Positions 19,123-28,444 of a DNA stretch of 28,444 bases are shown here, one piece after another (position 1 is the stretch's first letter; the number at the start of each line of letters is the position of its first letter). Source of the stretch: Chara braunii. Taxonomy: Eukaryota > Streptophyta > Charophyceae > Charales > Characeae. The position numbers and the translations under genes are program-made. Location: the NCBI GenBank assembly GCA_003427395.1, contig BFEA01000324.1, forward strand, positions 412,239-440,682, given 5' to 3'. The notes under the pieces were generated by a model. It had not been told where the DNA came from and did no database searches. It was given only the letters and a program-made list of their open reading frames with translations.

Positions 19123-20464
19123 ATGAATGCTAACCTGGCGGCCAATGCTAATCAACATGTTGCACAGAATCTTGCTGGGCAAGCGGCATCAGTCCCTTCG
19201 CTCGTGCACAAACCAGCTGCCCCCCCCGATTTCAACGATTTGTACCTATTTGATTTAACACATCACTTGGCACAAGCATGGTTAGCCACCCTCTAGGCAC
19301 AACAATATGATGATTATGAAGCTCGAATCAATATCCCAACTGATTCTTTCAGTTATCTGTTAAATCAAAGCGGGACGAAAATGTAGGACGGGATTTATTT
19401 ATCGATGGTTTCATGCGTCAAGTGATGAGAATCAAACTACGAAAATTGTTCCTCCCATCACTCACACGATGCAATAGATCATGAAGGTAGTTGAGGAGTT
19501 GGAAAAGAAACTCGCCGTGAGTTTCCGGGAAGGGGAAGATAAAGCCCAAGAGGGTGACACGTGGTTAATAATGGAAGACCCAGAATTCGGGGGTTTTCGC
19601 CGCATCACTACAAACAATGTCGTCGAAACTTTTGCAAACAAACTATGTAAGTTCATAATACAGACATAAAAAAAAAAAAAATAGACAAAAAAACAAACGA
19701 AAAAAAATAATTAAATAGCACTATAAAACCCTTAGGCTATTCGAAGTAGCTTTCAAAGTTCACCAAAACGTTTTCTGAATTCGATGTTTTTACCAACTTT
19801 TTCGTTACTCGTCCAAATACGCCGAAACTGAATACAAATCTACCCTAAAGCAAAAACATATCAGACAAAAACAAAACAAAAAAAAGAAGCAAAAATTCAG
19901 GGAAGTACGGCAGTTTCGGTGAAAAATTCACCAAAAATGACATCACCTATTAACAACGAGTGAGGAGGGCGACTCCACAAAATTAGCTCTAGCTAAAGCT
20001 AAACTGGCTGCGCTGCAAGATAAGTTTGAAAATAAGGGTTTTGTCTCCGAACCCGTCACTTAGAACATGTGGCAGTCAAAAGGACTGCCCCTAGTCCCAA
20101 CACCGTTCCTTCATCAATCGTTTTCCCCACAACCCCTGCACCCGTAAAAAAGAAGGGGGATGAATACGGTGCAATCCTAGAACTAACACGAACTATGGTG
20201 AGTATAATGCAGGAAAGTAAGAAAGAACAACAAGAATATAATGCCCAAATGAAGACGGTCACCTCAATGCGTTTAATGCGTCCCGTTACTATTCGGGCCC
20301 AAACGTTTGTCGTAGGAAGCCAACTCGCGCAAACAGCGGGGGGGCCCGCCGTGGCAACCGCCACGAGAACCGACGGGTGTTACACCTGTCATCAGCCAGG
20401 AGATATAGCGCGGGATGTCCGAACCGAACCCTGGAGCTTCGGATTGGAACAACCCCCGCAGTAG
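19123..20464 (+). pseudogene. gag remnant of the Ty3/gypsy element
   Basis: An ATG at 19123 opens 57 codons to a TAG at 19294. The same frame continues beyond it to a second TAG in 'GTKM*'. A further open piece occupies 19481-19669 ('VVEELEKKLAVSF'). After an A-rich interruption, the frame at 20069-20464 has a charged segment and a zinc-knuckle relic 'CYTCHQPGDIARDV' (20378-20419). In that relic the expected His is Asp and the last Cys is Val, so zinc binding is lost. The role would have been RNA packaging and capsid formation. Confidence 0.6.
19669..19945. other. A-rich interruption within gag
   Basis: This segment has A runs near 19669-19710 and 19865-19890, two TTCACCAAAA words and no coding content. 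It separates gag pieces and could be a separate insertion, but no termini or target duplication were identified. Confidence 0.35.
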
Positions 20465-20505
20465 TTGCACCTATAGAAAATGGACGTGGTCGAGTCTGAA
20501 CAGTA

Positions 20506-20946
20506 GTGGAAGATGCAGACGGGATCATAGCCGCAACTACGCCCATGGATGAGGCTGTGAAACTCATTGCCCTTGATCAATACCTCACGCTTGGATATTC
20601 GAGACCACGAATGATAGACGTCATTCAAGCGCCCCCTAGCGAACGAGAGGTTTTGAAATGGGGACCTTCGCTAAGAGAGATGGAAGCAGGGGGGTCAACC
20701 TTTGTTATAGTGGAAATTGATGTGCTCGACATAGTTAGAGTCCTGGATCACCGTATTCCCCTCTCGATTGGACACCTCCCGTTCATCTCAGAACAGACTA
20801 ACAACCGAATGCTACAATACTGCAAGGCCAACAGGAAACACTTCGCCGTCGAGAAGCTTACGACCATCAAAAGAAAGACTCCCGAGAAAATATGGGAGCT
20901 TGTCACAGGAAGCACGTCGGAACCCGCCCGCATTGAGGTAATTTAG
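20506..20946 (+). pseudogene. gag-pol linker region with an open frame
   Basis: The open frame has 146 codons and begins at a GTG, with no credible ATG start. It lies between the zinc-knuckle relic and the protease relic, so by position it is the gag-pro junction region. Its composition is ordinary soluble protein ('EIDVLDIVRVLDHRIPLSIG', 'HFAVEKLTTIKRKTP'). I do not recognise a domain. Confidence 0.45.
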
Positions 20947-21017
20947 AAAGACGACATTTTTTGCGCATCAAACCCATTCCATGGAAATCCGTGGAATGAG
21001 TCGTGAAAGTATGGGGG

Positions 21018-21317
21018 ATGTCGTACAACACTGTCCTTGATTCATGCCAGTGAGCAACAGTATTGGAAGTATTGCTCAGGCTAGTAGAACGGCTAAGAAG
21101 GAAGAAAAATGTGATCTTGGTCCCTAAAAGCGACCATCTCATTCCAATATACGAAGGAAGGATAAAAGTCGCTGGATGAATGACAAATGTCGCCGTTCGG
21201 ATAGGGAAAGTATATGCCCTTGGAGATGTGATGGTCTTGAACGTGGCCTCCTATGATGTGCTCATTGGGTTACCTGCCCTCAATGCGCTACAGGCTAATC
21301 TAGATTTCGAACGGTGA
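21018..21317 (+). pseudogene. Retropepsin (protease) remnant
   Basis: One frame carries 'TVLDSCQ' (Asp codon 21039), where DSG or DTG is expected, and near its end 'YDVLIGLPALNALQANLDFE'. The latter matches the typical C-terminal strand of Ty3/gypsy proteases. The frame is interrupted by stops at about 21051 and 21177 and ends with the TGA at 21315. It would have processed the polyprotein. Confidence 0.55.
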
Positions 21318-22100
21318 ATGGTGGTTCTTAAAAATAAAGGGGGAAAACCATACAATGTTCCTATGCGCCTCACCCTGCGGATGATTTCCAACAAACCCCA
21401 CAACCCGCCTTTGAGACTAATGAGTGGAATCCGAATTATTCGGTCGGACGAGGAAACAAATGAATTTGACCAGGCCGAGGGAACAAATGACGAGCTCTCT
21501 GCCTTACCCCGTACCGATTACGGGAGCGACGGAGACTCTTACGAAGCTAAAGCCGTGTGCGAGCTGATGTACAAAACACGGCGTTATCCAATCCGACAAA
21601 AGAGAGTAACTGTTAAGACGTTCGGCATGGTGAAACTTGACACAAAGTCGAGAGAGGTTCAACAAGCATAAACGCTAATTATAGGAGAACCGTTGATACA
21701 ACTTTCCAGATTGCCCGACACTTTAGAACCCCCTCGAACCTTATATGATGCAGCCAGCCTGTTGTTACCTCGCCAATTGGATAAAAGATCTTTCTGTGAT
21801 GTCAAGGAAGTACCCTCCCGATCATTACTCACGGCTGGAAAAGTAGTGCGCATGCTTCGGTGAGGAGCCGAAACACCAACTTTGGAACCCCTTGCGTGGT
21901 TCGACGCATCCTCTTTCGAAATCGGTATCAAAATCGCTGACAAATTGGCAAGCCCCCAAACATGGAGGATGGGATTACCCTCAAGGAACACGTGGCGATC
22001 ACCGAGGCTGATGCGCAGATGATTGCCACCGTGTTTTCCTGGCGGTCAGATAACTCGTTTATTTCATCCCCTCAGACCCAAAATTCCAAACGGACTCAGA
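21318..22100 (+). other. Protease-RT spacer of the Ty3/gypsy element
   Basis: The spacer contains one open frame (21318-21671) with no recognised domain and acidic stretches, and then a region broken by stops. It is the expected place of the linker before the RT. Confidence 0.4.
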
Positions 22101-22189
22101 TGAAGCAACTAGTTTGAGGAGAATGGCTGAATTGAACCCGCAAAGGGCCCCTGGTCTTTTCTGGTGGTTTTAGTACCTAAAAAAAAAGG

Positions 22190-22980
22190 GTTAATCCGCA
22201 TTTGCATTGATTACCGGAGATTGAATGATAACATGATTAAGGATGTGTACCCCCTACCCGGATTAAAGATTTGTTGGATGCGATTGGATGTGCCAGTTAT
22301 TTCAGTAAATTTGATATTCGCCATGGGTTTCACCACATTCTAGTTAAGGAGGAAGACAGACCAAAAACGACGTTTGTTTTGTTTGAGGGGACGTGCCAGT
22401 GGATCCACTGTCCTATAGGCATATGGAATGCGCCCACAACTTTCCAGAGTGCGATGAACGTCACCTTCCAGAATTTTGTCAACAATACACGACTGACGCA
22501 GGGCATGATCAATGTTTATGTTATTGTGTATATGAACGATATTTTGGTCTACTCTGACTCATTTCGTGGACATGCTCAACACGTCGAGTGGACGCTGGGG
22601 GTCATAAGGGGCGTGGGATTCGAGATCGCCATTTGAGAAGGGCGAGTTTTTCCTTTCGGAAATCTCATTCCTGGTTACATTGTGACACGTGGAGGGTTGA
22701 GACCGGATCCACGAAAAATCAAGGTAGTCTGAGAGGCACCTGCGCCTACGTCACTGACACATGTCCGGGGCATTTCGGGATTGACCTCGTACTATTGTCG
22801 ATTTATTCGGGACTTCGTGGTGATCACACAGCCCCTGCCGAGTCTTTTGCGGAAGGACCAACCATTGCATTGGAACGCGGGTTGTGAGTGTTTTTTTTTC
22901 TACACTGGTGTGCGTCGTAGGCTCATCGCCCATTTTAATCCGGCCAGATCCAAAAGAGTCGTTTATACTCATTACTGATT
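22190..22980 (+). pseudogene. Ty3/gypsy reverse transcriptase remnant
   Basis: The fingers segment 'ICIDYRRLN...KDVYPLP' (about 22198-22262) is followed by a one-base shift. The frame from 22271 then contains 'ASYFSKFDIRHGFHHILVKE' with the motif A Asp, 'IWNAPTTFQSAMN' (motif B) and 'VYMNDILVYS' (motif C, 22529). The first catalytic Asp of the expected YxDD is Asn, so the enzyme is inactive. After a stop near 22634, the thumb and connection continue in shifted frames ('GLTSYYCRFIRDF'). Confidence 0.85.
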
Positions 22981-22999
22981 GGCAATTGGAGGCTATCTT

Positions 23000-23349
23000 T
23001 AATATCTTGGCGCAAAAGGGGAACTTGAAGGACGTAAAGGAACACGTTATTGAGTACACATCTTGCACGGTGTCGGACGAGTGGCGCAATGACTCAACGC
23101 CTTAGGGAAATGCTATGCGGTGGTTTGGGAAATTCAACACTTTCATCCGTATTGGTATGGACAAAAGTTTCTGTTAGTTACCGACCACGAGCCGTTGCTG
23201 GCCCTCAAGAAGCTTTACTAATTATACGAGCATATTTGGATGTTGGGCGGTCACTGGCTGGGCTACAAGAATACGACTTTGACATCGTCCACAAGAAGAC
23301 CGAACGACATAGGGACGCCGATGGACCAACAAGATTGCATCAGTTGTGA
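23000..23349 (+). pseudogene. RNase H remnant
   Basis: Fragments in two frames match the Ty3/gypsy RNase H end of pol: 'LVTDHEPLLALKKLY' (about 23172) and 'LQEYDFDIVHKKTERHRDAD' (about 23263-23322). It would have removed RNA from the RNA-DNA hybrid. It is frameshifted and has an internal stop. Confidence 0.7.
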
Positions 23350-23899
23350 AAGGATCCTGAGTCTCCCAAAGGTCCCGTTTACGGAGGAATGAAGATTCTC
23401 CCCCGACCCCCAAGGAAGTGACACGTGGACCCATGACAACGCCGAGAGAAGGTAATGATGCGACTCCTCTCTCTCCCGCTTCCTCTTCTTTTATTTCTCT
23501 GCCCGACAGATTCTGCTATTTTTGCGAGGCAATCTCGTGAGAGTATTATGTCTTTATTCGCCCACATAAAGAAGGGTACGTCGATTAGGTAGAGTGTGGT
23601 CGGTGTGTCTCAAGGACCCACAAGTCCTGCATTCAATATAGAAACACACAAAACACGTGGTTGTGCTCTTTATGTCGGATAGACAGAATTCCGATGGAGG
23701 CACGATTCCTTGAAGCCACCTTGGAAGGACTAAAAAAGACGCGTAGATTCCGACACGCTGAAGTTTGGACAGATGTCGTACTAATAGCGACGGTTGTAGG
23801 GGACTCTCTCCGAGAGTATTCGAACACGGATGGCAGACGGTTCAATGAGCAGGCACGTGATTATAGGTGGAACGAGGGGAGGCTAAAAAACGAAAGACT

Positions 23900-24993
23900 G
23901 ACGGTAGTGACCTTTAGTTGGCCGTACCACACCCCTTCATACGGTATGACTGGGTGAAGACGGCCCATGAAGAGACGACCGCTCATTTTGCTGTCTGAAT
24001 CACAGAGTCGACCATCGACAAACATGAGTGGTACTGGTCCAATATCAGGGACAATGTTAAATTCATCGTAAAAAACCGCCCGGTCCGCTCAGCTGATAAA
24101 ACGCCGATTCAACCGCTCAGATCTATCGTCTAAGATGTAGTCGAACAACCGTTCTAGAGGCTTAACATGTATACGACGGACATTGTGGTTCCCCCTGACC
24201 CCAATAGCGGCGAATATTTAGTCCTACTCGTATTTGTACATAATTTTTCTAAGTGGATCGAGGCCTACCCTTGCAGGACTAAACAAACATCGAAAAAAGT
24301 GTGACATGTCAACCGTTTCTTCGGGATGCATCAGGATAACGAGGAAATCCTAATGGACAATGGAGTATAATTCTCAGGGGAGGTCTTGAGGAGTCTAGTC
24401 ATACACGACGTCTCCATTCGGAACACCGCTCCTCATATGTCTCAGTCGAAAGGCCTCGTAGAAAACGCAAATCAAGTAATCAAGACCTCCCTACAATGGA
24501 AGTCACGGCTAGGGACACGAGGCCCTGACCCGACAATGTAGATCATATCCTGGACATCCATCGGGGGACGCCTCACTCGTCCACAAGTCTTTCCCCGTTC
24601 CAATTACTGACCAATAGCCTAGCGTGCGTCGCGGTGCCAAGCCAGAATGACGAAATGACGTTGCATCGACGATCTACAAGTGCAACGGGCAAGGAAAAAA
24701 CCAAGCGACACTCAGAACAGATGGAACGGACCCTCCCTCGTTTAGCCCAGAAAAAACAGCAAATGACAGAGATGGCCCAAGGTCCACATGTCCGGAGCTA
24801 CGAGGCCCGAAATGGGAATGCTGGGCTTTGGCTCCAATATAAATTAGGGGACATTGTGCATGTAAGAAAATGTGCTCGTCAAGTTAAACTAGCGCCACGA
24901 TTCTTTGACAGATTTCATGTAGAGGAGCTTGGTCCGAACGGAGTAAACATGGTGCGACTTGCTCCTGAGGTCTCGGGTAGCGGATCGGCTTGA
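23900..24993 (+). pseudogene. Integrase remnant
   Basis: The catalytic core frame has 'DIVVPPDPNSGEYLV' (Asp codon 24179), 'SKWIEAYPCRTK', 'MDNGV' (Asp codon 24356) and 'GLVENANQ' (Glu codon 24461). The three acidic residues are in one frame with close to D,D-35-E spacing. At least three stops interrupt the core. The frame at 24634-24993 gives the C-terminal domain ('LGDIVHVRK...KLAPRFFDRF...GPNGVNMVRLAP'). No chromodomain was seen. The role was insertion of cDNA into chromosomes. Confidence 0.8.
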
Positions 24994-25151
24994 ACCATCA
25001 TCCGCCACGTATCCTGTCTCCGTCCTTTGTCCATCTCCACTCCTTCCTCACCTCCTGGCTCATCCCCGACCTCTGAGTGGGATAGCGAGGGTCCTAAATC
25101 TCCCCCTTCTCCCTCTCTCGAAATCTCATATTCTTCTCTCTGCCATCACAC

Positions 25152-25622
25152 ATGAGTTTTATACCGGAACAACTAATCAACCGATGCCTGTTGACATTGC
25201 GGGGCTTCATTTCTTCGATACCACAAGTGCACCATCCACGGCGCAGCTCGAACCTGATTCGATTTGCGCAGTTCTTCAACACAACTGACATACGCGGGGC
25301 GGCCAAATTCAAATTCGTCCACAGTGGGGCTCAAGGGAGGGTGTTCGCCGAAGCATCGACCTTTTTGCGACTCTCTCCCCCGGGAGTCGGTCATATTTTG
25401 GTGATCGTCTCTTTCAGCGGGGACTTTGTTGCGCTCCACAGGAGTGTTCACGCTAGCGTGTTCATTCAGCTGCGGGCCTGGGCAGAAGAGTTGGCAAGCA
25501 CGTGGCAGCAGAGGCTTGTGCGCCCCGGGGATCGGGTTGTCGATACCGACAGTATTGACATACACCAGATCCGGGTGCACCACACAGAGCGAGAGCTGGT
25601 CCTCTTCGCGCCGACCCAATGA
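25152..25622 (+). CDS. Unrecognised open frame downstream of integrase
   Basis: The frame has 156 codons from an ATG to a TGA and is intact, although the retroelement beside it is full of stops. The composition is balanced, with segments such as 'AAKFKFVHSGAQGRVFAEA' and 'VHASVFIQLRAWAEELASTW'. There is no signal peptide or strong membrane segment, so an envelope protein is not supported. I do not recognise a family. It may be an extra ORF carried by the Ty3/gypsy element after pol, or a captured host fragment. Confidence 0.4.
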   Translation: MSFIPEQLINRCLLTLRGFISSIPQVHHPRRSSNLIRFAQFFNTTDIRGAAKFKFVHSGAQGRVFAEASTFLRLSPPGVGHILVIVSFSGDFVALHRSVHASVFIQLRAWAEELASTWQQRLVRPGDRVVDTDSIDIHQIRVHHTERELVLFAPTQ

Positions 25623-25639
25623 ACCATCACCGACTCTCT

Positions 25640-26130
25640 ACTTTTACTCTGTTGTCAGATTTCCCTCCTCTTTGGCAGTCTCCCTTCCATCCACAACTAT
25701 CCTACGAAGTCAGGGCGATCTCGGTACCCATTCTGGACGAAGGGAGGTGGACGAAGTGGTTGTAGGCCTTCATGGTGCTCAATTTCTACTTGCTGAAGAT
25801 TGCATTTCGGTGATCTGAGCAGATCGAAGGGGATGACAAGGACGATAAAGTCGGGCTGCTGATCATCCAAGCGTGGAGGACGAACGTAGATGGGGAATTG
25901 TTGGGGATTCTATTTTGAGAGGCGGGGACCGATCATCTCGAACCCATTACGGGGGAACTGCTGCTGCTCCTCGTGCAACTCCTCGATTACCTTCCTTGGA
26001 CATCATCTACTGCAACGATTGGAGTCCGGAGCACGTCACTCTATAATGGATATTGACGATGCAGATGTTGTGGACACGCTGTGCCGAGTACGACGATTAA
26101 AACCGCTACTACCCTTGAGCTGGCAAGTAC
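25640..26130 (+). other. Broken coding-like stretch between the two downstream frames
   Basis: One frame reads sensibly in pieces, for example 'LSYEVRAISVPILDEGRWTK' near 25699 and 'GELLLLLVQLLDYLPW' near 25954, but has several stops. This suggests the frames at 25152 and 26131 were once parts of one longer reading unit. This is inference from composition only. Confidence 0.3.
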
Positions 26131-26685
26131 TTGGACCTAGAGGAGATAATCAATCCAGATCTTTGGATAGTGGTCGAGGAGGAGGACGAAGGGGAGGAGA
26201 GTGCTGAATCAGGATCTAGTGATCCTCATTACGATGGGCGTTCAGACTCGAAAGAGGAACGTGTGGCGACAGACGAGGAGATAGAGAGACGAGTAAAAGA
26301 GCACGCCATGGAAAGTGACCCCTCCCTCAGACGACATCTGACGATCCTACATGGGATCCCAAGCCGCCTAAAGAAGAGGAAGAGCGTGATGGCGGCGTCG
26401 CATGGGCAAAATACAGCAGAAGGCGAGCCCGAAGTCCCTCTCTCACTCCCTCCGCCCGCGCCGCAGTTCGCCTACGTCGAAATGCTGGCGATCGGACGAC
26501 GTCCCTGGTCATTAGCCTCCCGTCCCCTTGATTACCTCACTCGCTGCCTGATCGAGAACTGCCCGCCATTTCTTGACACCTGGCACCCTCTCCCCACTGG
26601 GCCCTTCCTTATTTCATCAATACTATGCTACCATCATCGAATTCATGTTCGCAATGGTAGACAGCAACGACCATCATTTCGTTAG
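26131..26685 (+). CDS. Unrecognised acidic open frame
   Basis: The frame has 184 codons and begins at a TTG, not an ATG, so it is probably the 3' part of something longer. The N-terminal half is strongly acidic ('VVEEEDEGEESAESGSSDPH'). A charged helix and a basic patch follow ('RLKKRKS'), then a proline-rich and hydrophobic C-terminus. No family is recognised. It follows the open frame at 25152-25622 on the same strand and may belong to the same element. Confidence 0.35.
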   Translation: MDLEEIINPDLWIVVEEEDEGEESAESGSSDPHYDGRSDSKEERVATDEEIERRVKEHAMESDPSLRRHLTILHGIPSRLKKRKSVMAASHGQNTAEGEPEVPLSLPPPAPQFAYVEMLAIGRRPWSLASRPLDYLTRCLIENCPPFLDTWHPLPTGPFLISSILCYHHRIHVRNGRQQRPSFR

Positions 26686-26698
26686 GTGAGGATTAGCG

Positions 26699-26790
26699 GG
26701 GAAGCGGGGGGTCAAGCATCGTCAGGCAAGCGTTGGTGCGGGGGAGGGGGTTGAACGTCGTCAAGCAAGCGTTGGGGAGGGAAGCAGGGG
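26699..26790 (+). repeat. G-rich 37-base tandem duplication
   Basis: Related copies start near 26711 and 26748, sharing TCAAGCAAGCGTTGG or TCAGGCAAGCGTTGG. G runs of four to six bases punctuate the region. Together with GATGCGGGGGGTG at 26904-26917, these purine-rich tracts are the only candidates for a polypurine tract of the upstream element. No LTR start could be confirmed. Confidence 0.5.
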
Positions 26791-27010
26791 AAGTGGAGCG
26801 TCCATGGCTGTGGCTGGGCAGGGATCGACTGTGGATATGGTTGTTTTCCCCATTAAAAAAAAACAACAAAAGATCGTGCACATTTCAAATTCTTCAATTT
26901 GAAGGATGCGGGGGGTGAGAGATGAAAGATAGGAGGCTGGTTGGGTACGCTGTGTACTCACCTCATCTGGCTGCAATTACATCTAACGACGAGTCGCAAA
27001 AGAGTAACGC

Positions 27011-27088
27011 CGTGAAGGCAACAAAGGCATGAAGGCATTCCTATAACGTCGTGAAGGCAACAAAGGCATGAAGGCATTCCCATACCTT
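27011..27088 (+). repeat. 39-base tandem duplication
   Basis: CGTGAAGGCAACAAAGGCAT begins at 27011 and again at 27050. The two copies are nearly identical through GAAGGCATTCC. Confidence 0.9.
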
Positions 27089-27089
27089 T

Positions 27090-28330
27090 CTCATGCCTTC
27101 AAGTTCTGACTGCAATCATATCATGTCTAGTGTTGTATTTGACTGGAATCATTTCCACAACCGCATACTTCAAGTTTGGGTACCCCTTTTTGAAGCCATT
27201 GTCACGCCATCCGACTACAATCATGTTCCCAACCGAGTAGCAGATCAGATTCCATCTCACTGTCATTATCGATGAACAACAAATTCGTTAATGAATGCCA
27301 ATTTTTATGGCGAGCAGTTCTCCCATGGATGGCGACTCGAATCCTATATGATCGTTGATGAATGAATTGTCTATTCATCATTGTGAGTAAGATGTTATTC
27401 CAAGGTTGGAAATCACGAAGGTGTGGATGACATTGTCTGAGGGTGAGGGTGGTGATATTTGAGGCGTAGCGTACGTGCAAAGGAGCAAGGAAAAGTGATA
27501 GGTATGTTTATTCTTTCGCTTGTTTGCTTGCTTTTTCTTTGTTTTTTTTGTCTTGTTTTTTTTGTCTTGTTTTTTTTTTCTCTTTCTGTTTGTGTTTTCT
27601 TCTCTCCGCCTGCCCGTTGTTTGTTCTCGGAGCTTCTCTCTTATCTTTTCGAGTGAACTCTCCTTATGCATGCCTTGCCATTCTTGACTTCGGAGAGGTC
27701 GTGTGGGAGGAGTTTCGAGGTAAGAAGATATTTGAGTGTGGGGGGAGTTTGAGCGCTTGCTGGAAAAATAAGACATTGAGACAAATGTCGTTTACGGGAA
27801 ATATGTGTATGGTTCTTCACGCTGATTTTAGCAGTAAATTTTTGTTATGTTTTTTTTTTTTTTTTAAACACATTGGAATTTTTGCACAAGTTGATTAGAA
27901 GGTGAATCCTCGATTTTTGCTATGTTTCCCTCCCCCTACAAGCATTAGTAGTTTCGGTGTCTGATTGAAGTTTTTCTTTTGTTTTTACTTAGTGTTTTTT
28001 TTCCCCCTAAAGAGGACGACGACCTTGAGGTGCGGTCAACCGAAATTCGAACGATGTATGTTTATCAGAGTGAGATTGTTATCTGATTTCGGTGTGCCAA
28101 GATTCAAATCGGATTTTGTTTATCAACAAATGTTAATGGATGATACGATAAACTACTCCCTCTCTTTCTCGCCCTCTTCCTTTTCTTCTGGTCATGCATC
28201 CTTTCTATGTTTTCCCTGTTTTGTTTTTTTTTAAATATTTTTGTTCAAAATTGTTATTTTTTCTCTTGGGCTCATGTATATTCGCTTCTTTCCCCGTTAT
28301 CGTTCCTCCCCTCCACATAATTTTTATCCC
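27090..28330. other. Unassigned T-rich right flank
   Basis: No gene is recognised. Repeated TTGTCTTGTTTTTTTT-type words occur at 27540-27585. T homopolymers make the open frames here low-complexity. Confidence 0.5.
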
Positions 28331-28355
28331 TCTCCCTCTCTCTTTTTTTTCTCTG

Positions 28356-28444
<89 letters not shown>
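28331..28444. repeat. (CT)n microsatellite at the window edge
   Basis: CT-rich sequence becomes a pure CT repeat from about 28362 and runs off the end of the window. This is probably a contig or scaffold break. Its + strand composition is the complement of the (GA)n tracts at the left end. Confidence 0.95.

Larger units (their letters stand above)
18951..24993 (+). mobile_element. Decayed Ty3/gypsy LTR retrotransposon
   Basis: Parts appear in Ty3/gypsy order on one strand: primer-binding site, gag with a zinc-knuckle relic, protease, RT, RNase H and integrase. Many stops and several frameshifts, plus a changed RT active site, show it is dead. The 5' and 3' LTRs were not recognised. The element may extend to about 26690 if the downstream open frames belong to it. 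The pol order with integrase last separates it from Ty1/copia. Confidence 0.85.

Noticed and set aside
18200-28444. A matching pair of LTRs for the Ty3/gypsy element
   Set aside because: By eye, no stretch before 18951 recurs after 24993. The right LTR may lie outside the window or be too diverged.

Overview
This is a gene-poor, repeat-dominated window from a eukaryotic nuclear genome. Microsatellites are long, there is a 310-base assembly gap, and most of the sequence is decayed transposable elements and tandem arrays. The elements point to the green lineage. The best-preserved one is a Penelope-like retroelement (PLE) with its GIY-YIG endonuclease placed before the reverse transcriptase (RT), the 'Chlamys' type known from green algae, spike mosses and slime molds. 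A Ty3/gypsy remnant carries a near-perfect plant-style initiator-Met tRNA primer site. A charophyte or seedless plant fits best, but the species cannot be read from this window alone. No intact host gene is supported.

Layout. 1-3300: T-rich and GA-microsatellite sequence, then minus-strand coding fragments, one with a Walker-A-like loop. 3314-8066, possibly to 8434: the PLE. It has a coiled-coil ORF1 and a roughly 1000-codon ORF2 (GIY-YIG, basic linker, CxC motif, RT with a lysine-rich insertion). The frame is preserved, but five premature stops interrupt it. About 310 bases after ORF2 lies a well-formed type I hammerhead ribozyme candidate. 8440-10430: a 69-base tandem duplication in a proline-rich open frame, a tRNA-derived SINE-like sequence and A/T-rich DNA. 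10441-10840: a (TG)n tract running into the gap, flanked by inverted GATT/AATC microsatellites.

11281-16030: a minisatellite array of 81-base units. It holds an inverted block, a 973-base higher-order duplication and, inside the inverted block, a roughly 522-base MITE-like element (11966-12487) whose empty site can be inferred from neighbouring units. 17040-17740: short palindromes and two small tandem duplications. 18951-24993: a badly decayed Ty3/gypsy element (primer site, gag, protease, RT, RNase H, integrase), followed by about 1.7 kb with two more open frames (25152-25622 and 26131-26685). 26690-28444: T-rich DNA ending in (CT)n at the window edge.

Working together: in the PLE, ORF1 would bind RNA, ORF2 would nick the target and prime reverse transcription, and the hammerhead would process the transcript. 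The most interesting signal is the combination of an N-terminal-endonuclease PLE with a hammerhead motif, because this PLE clade has been described, as I recall, as lacking canonical hammerheads.
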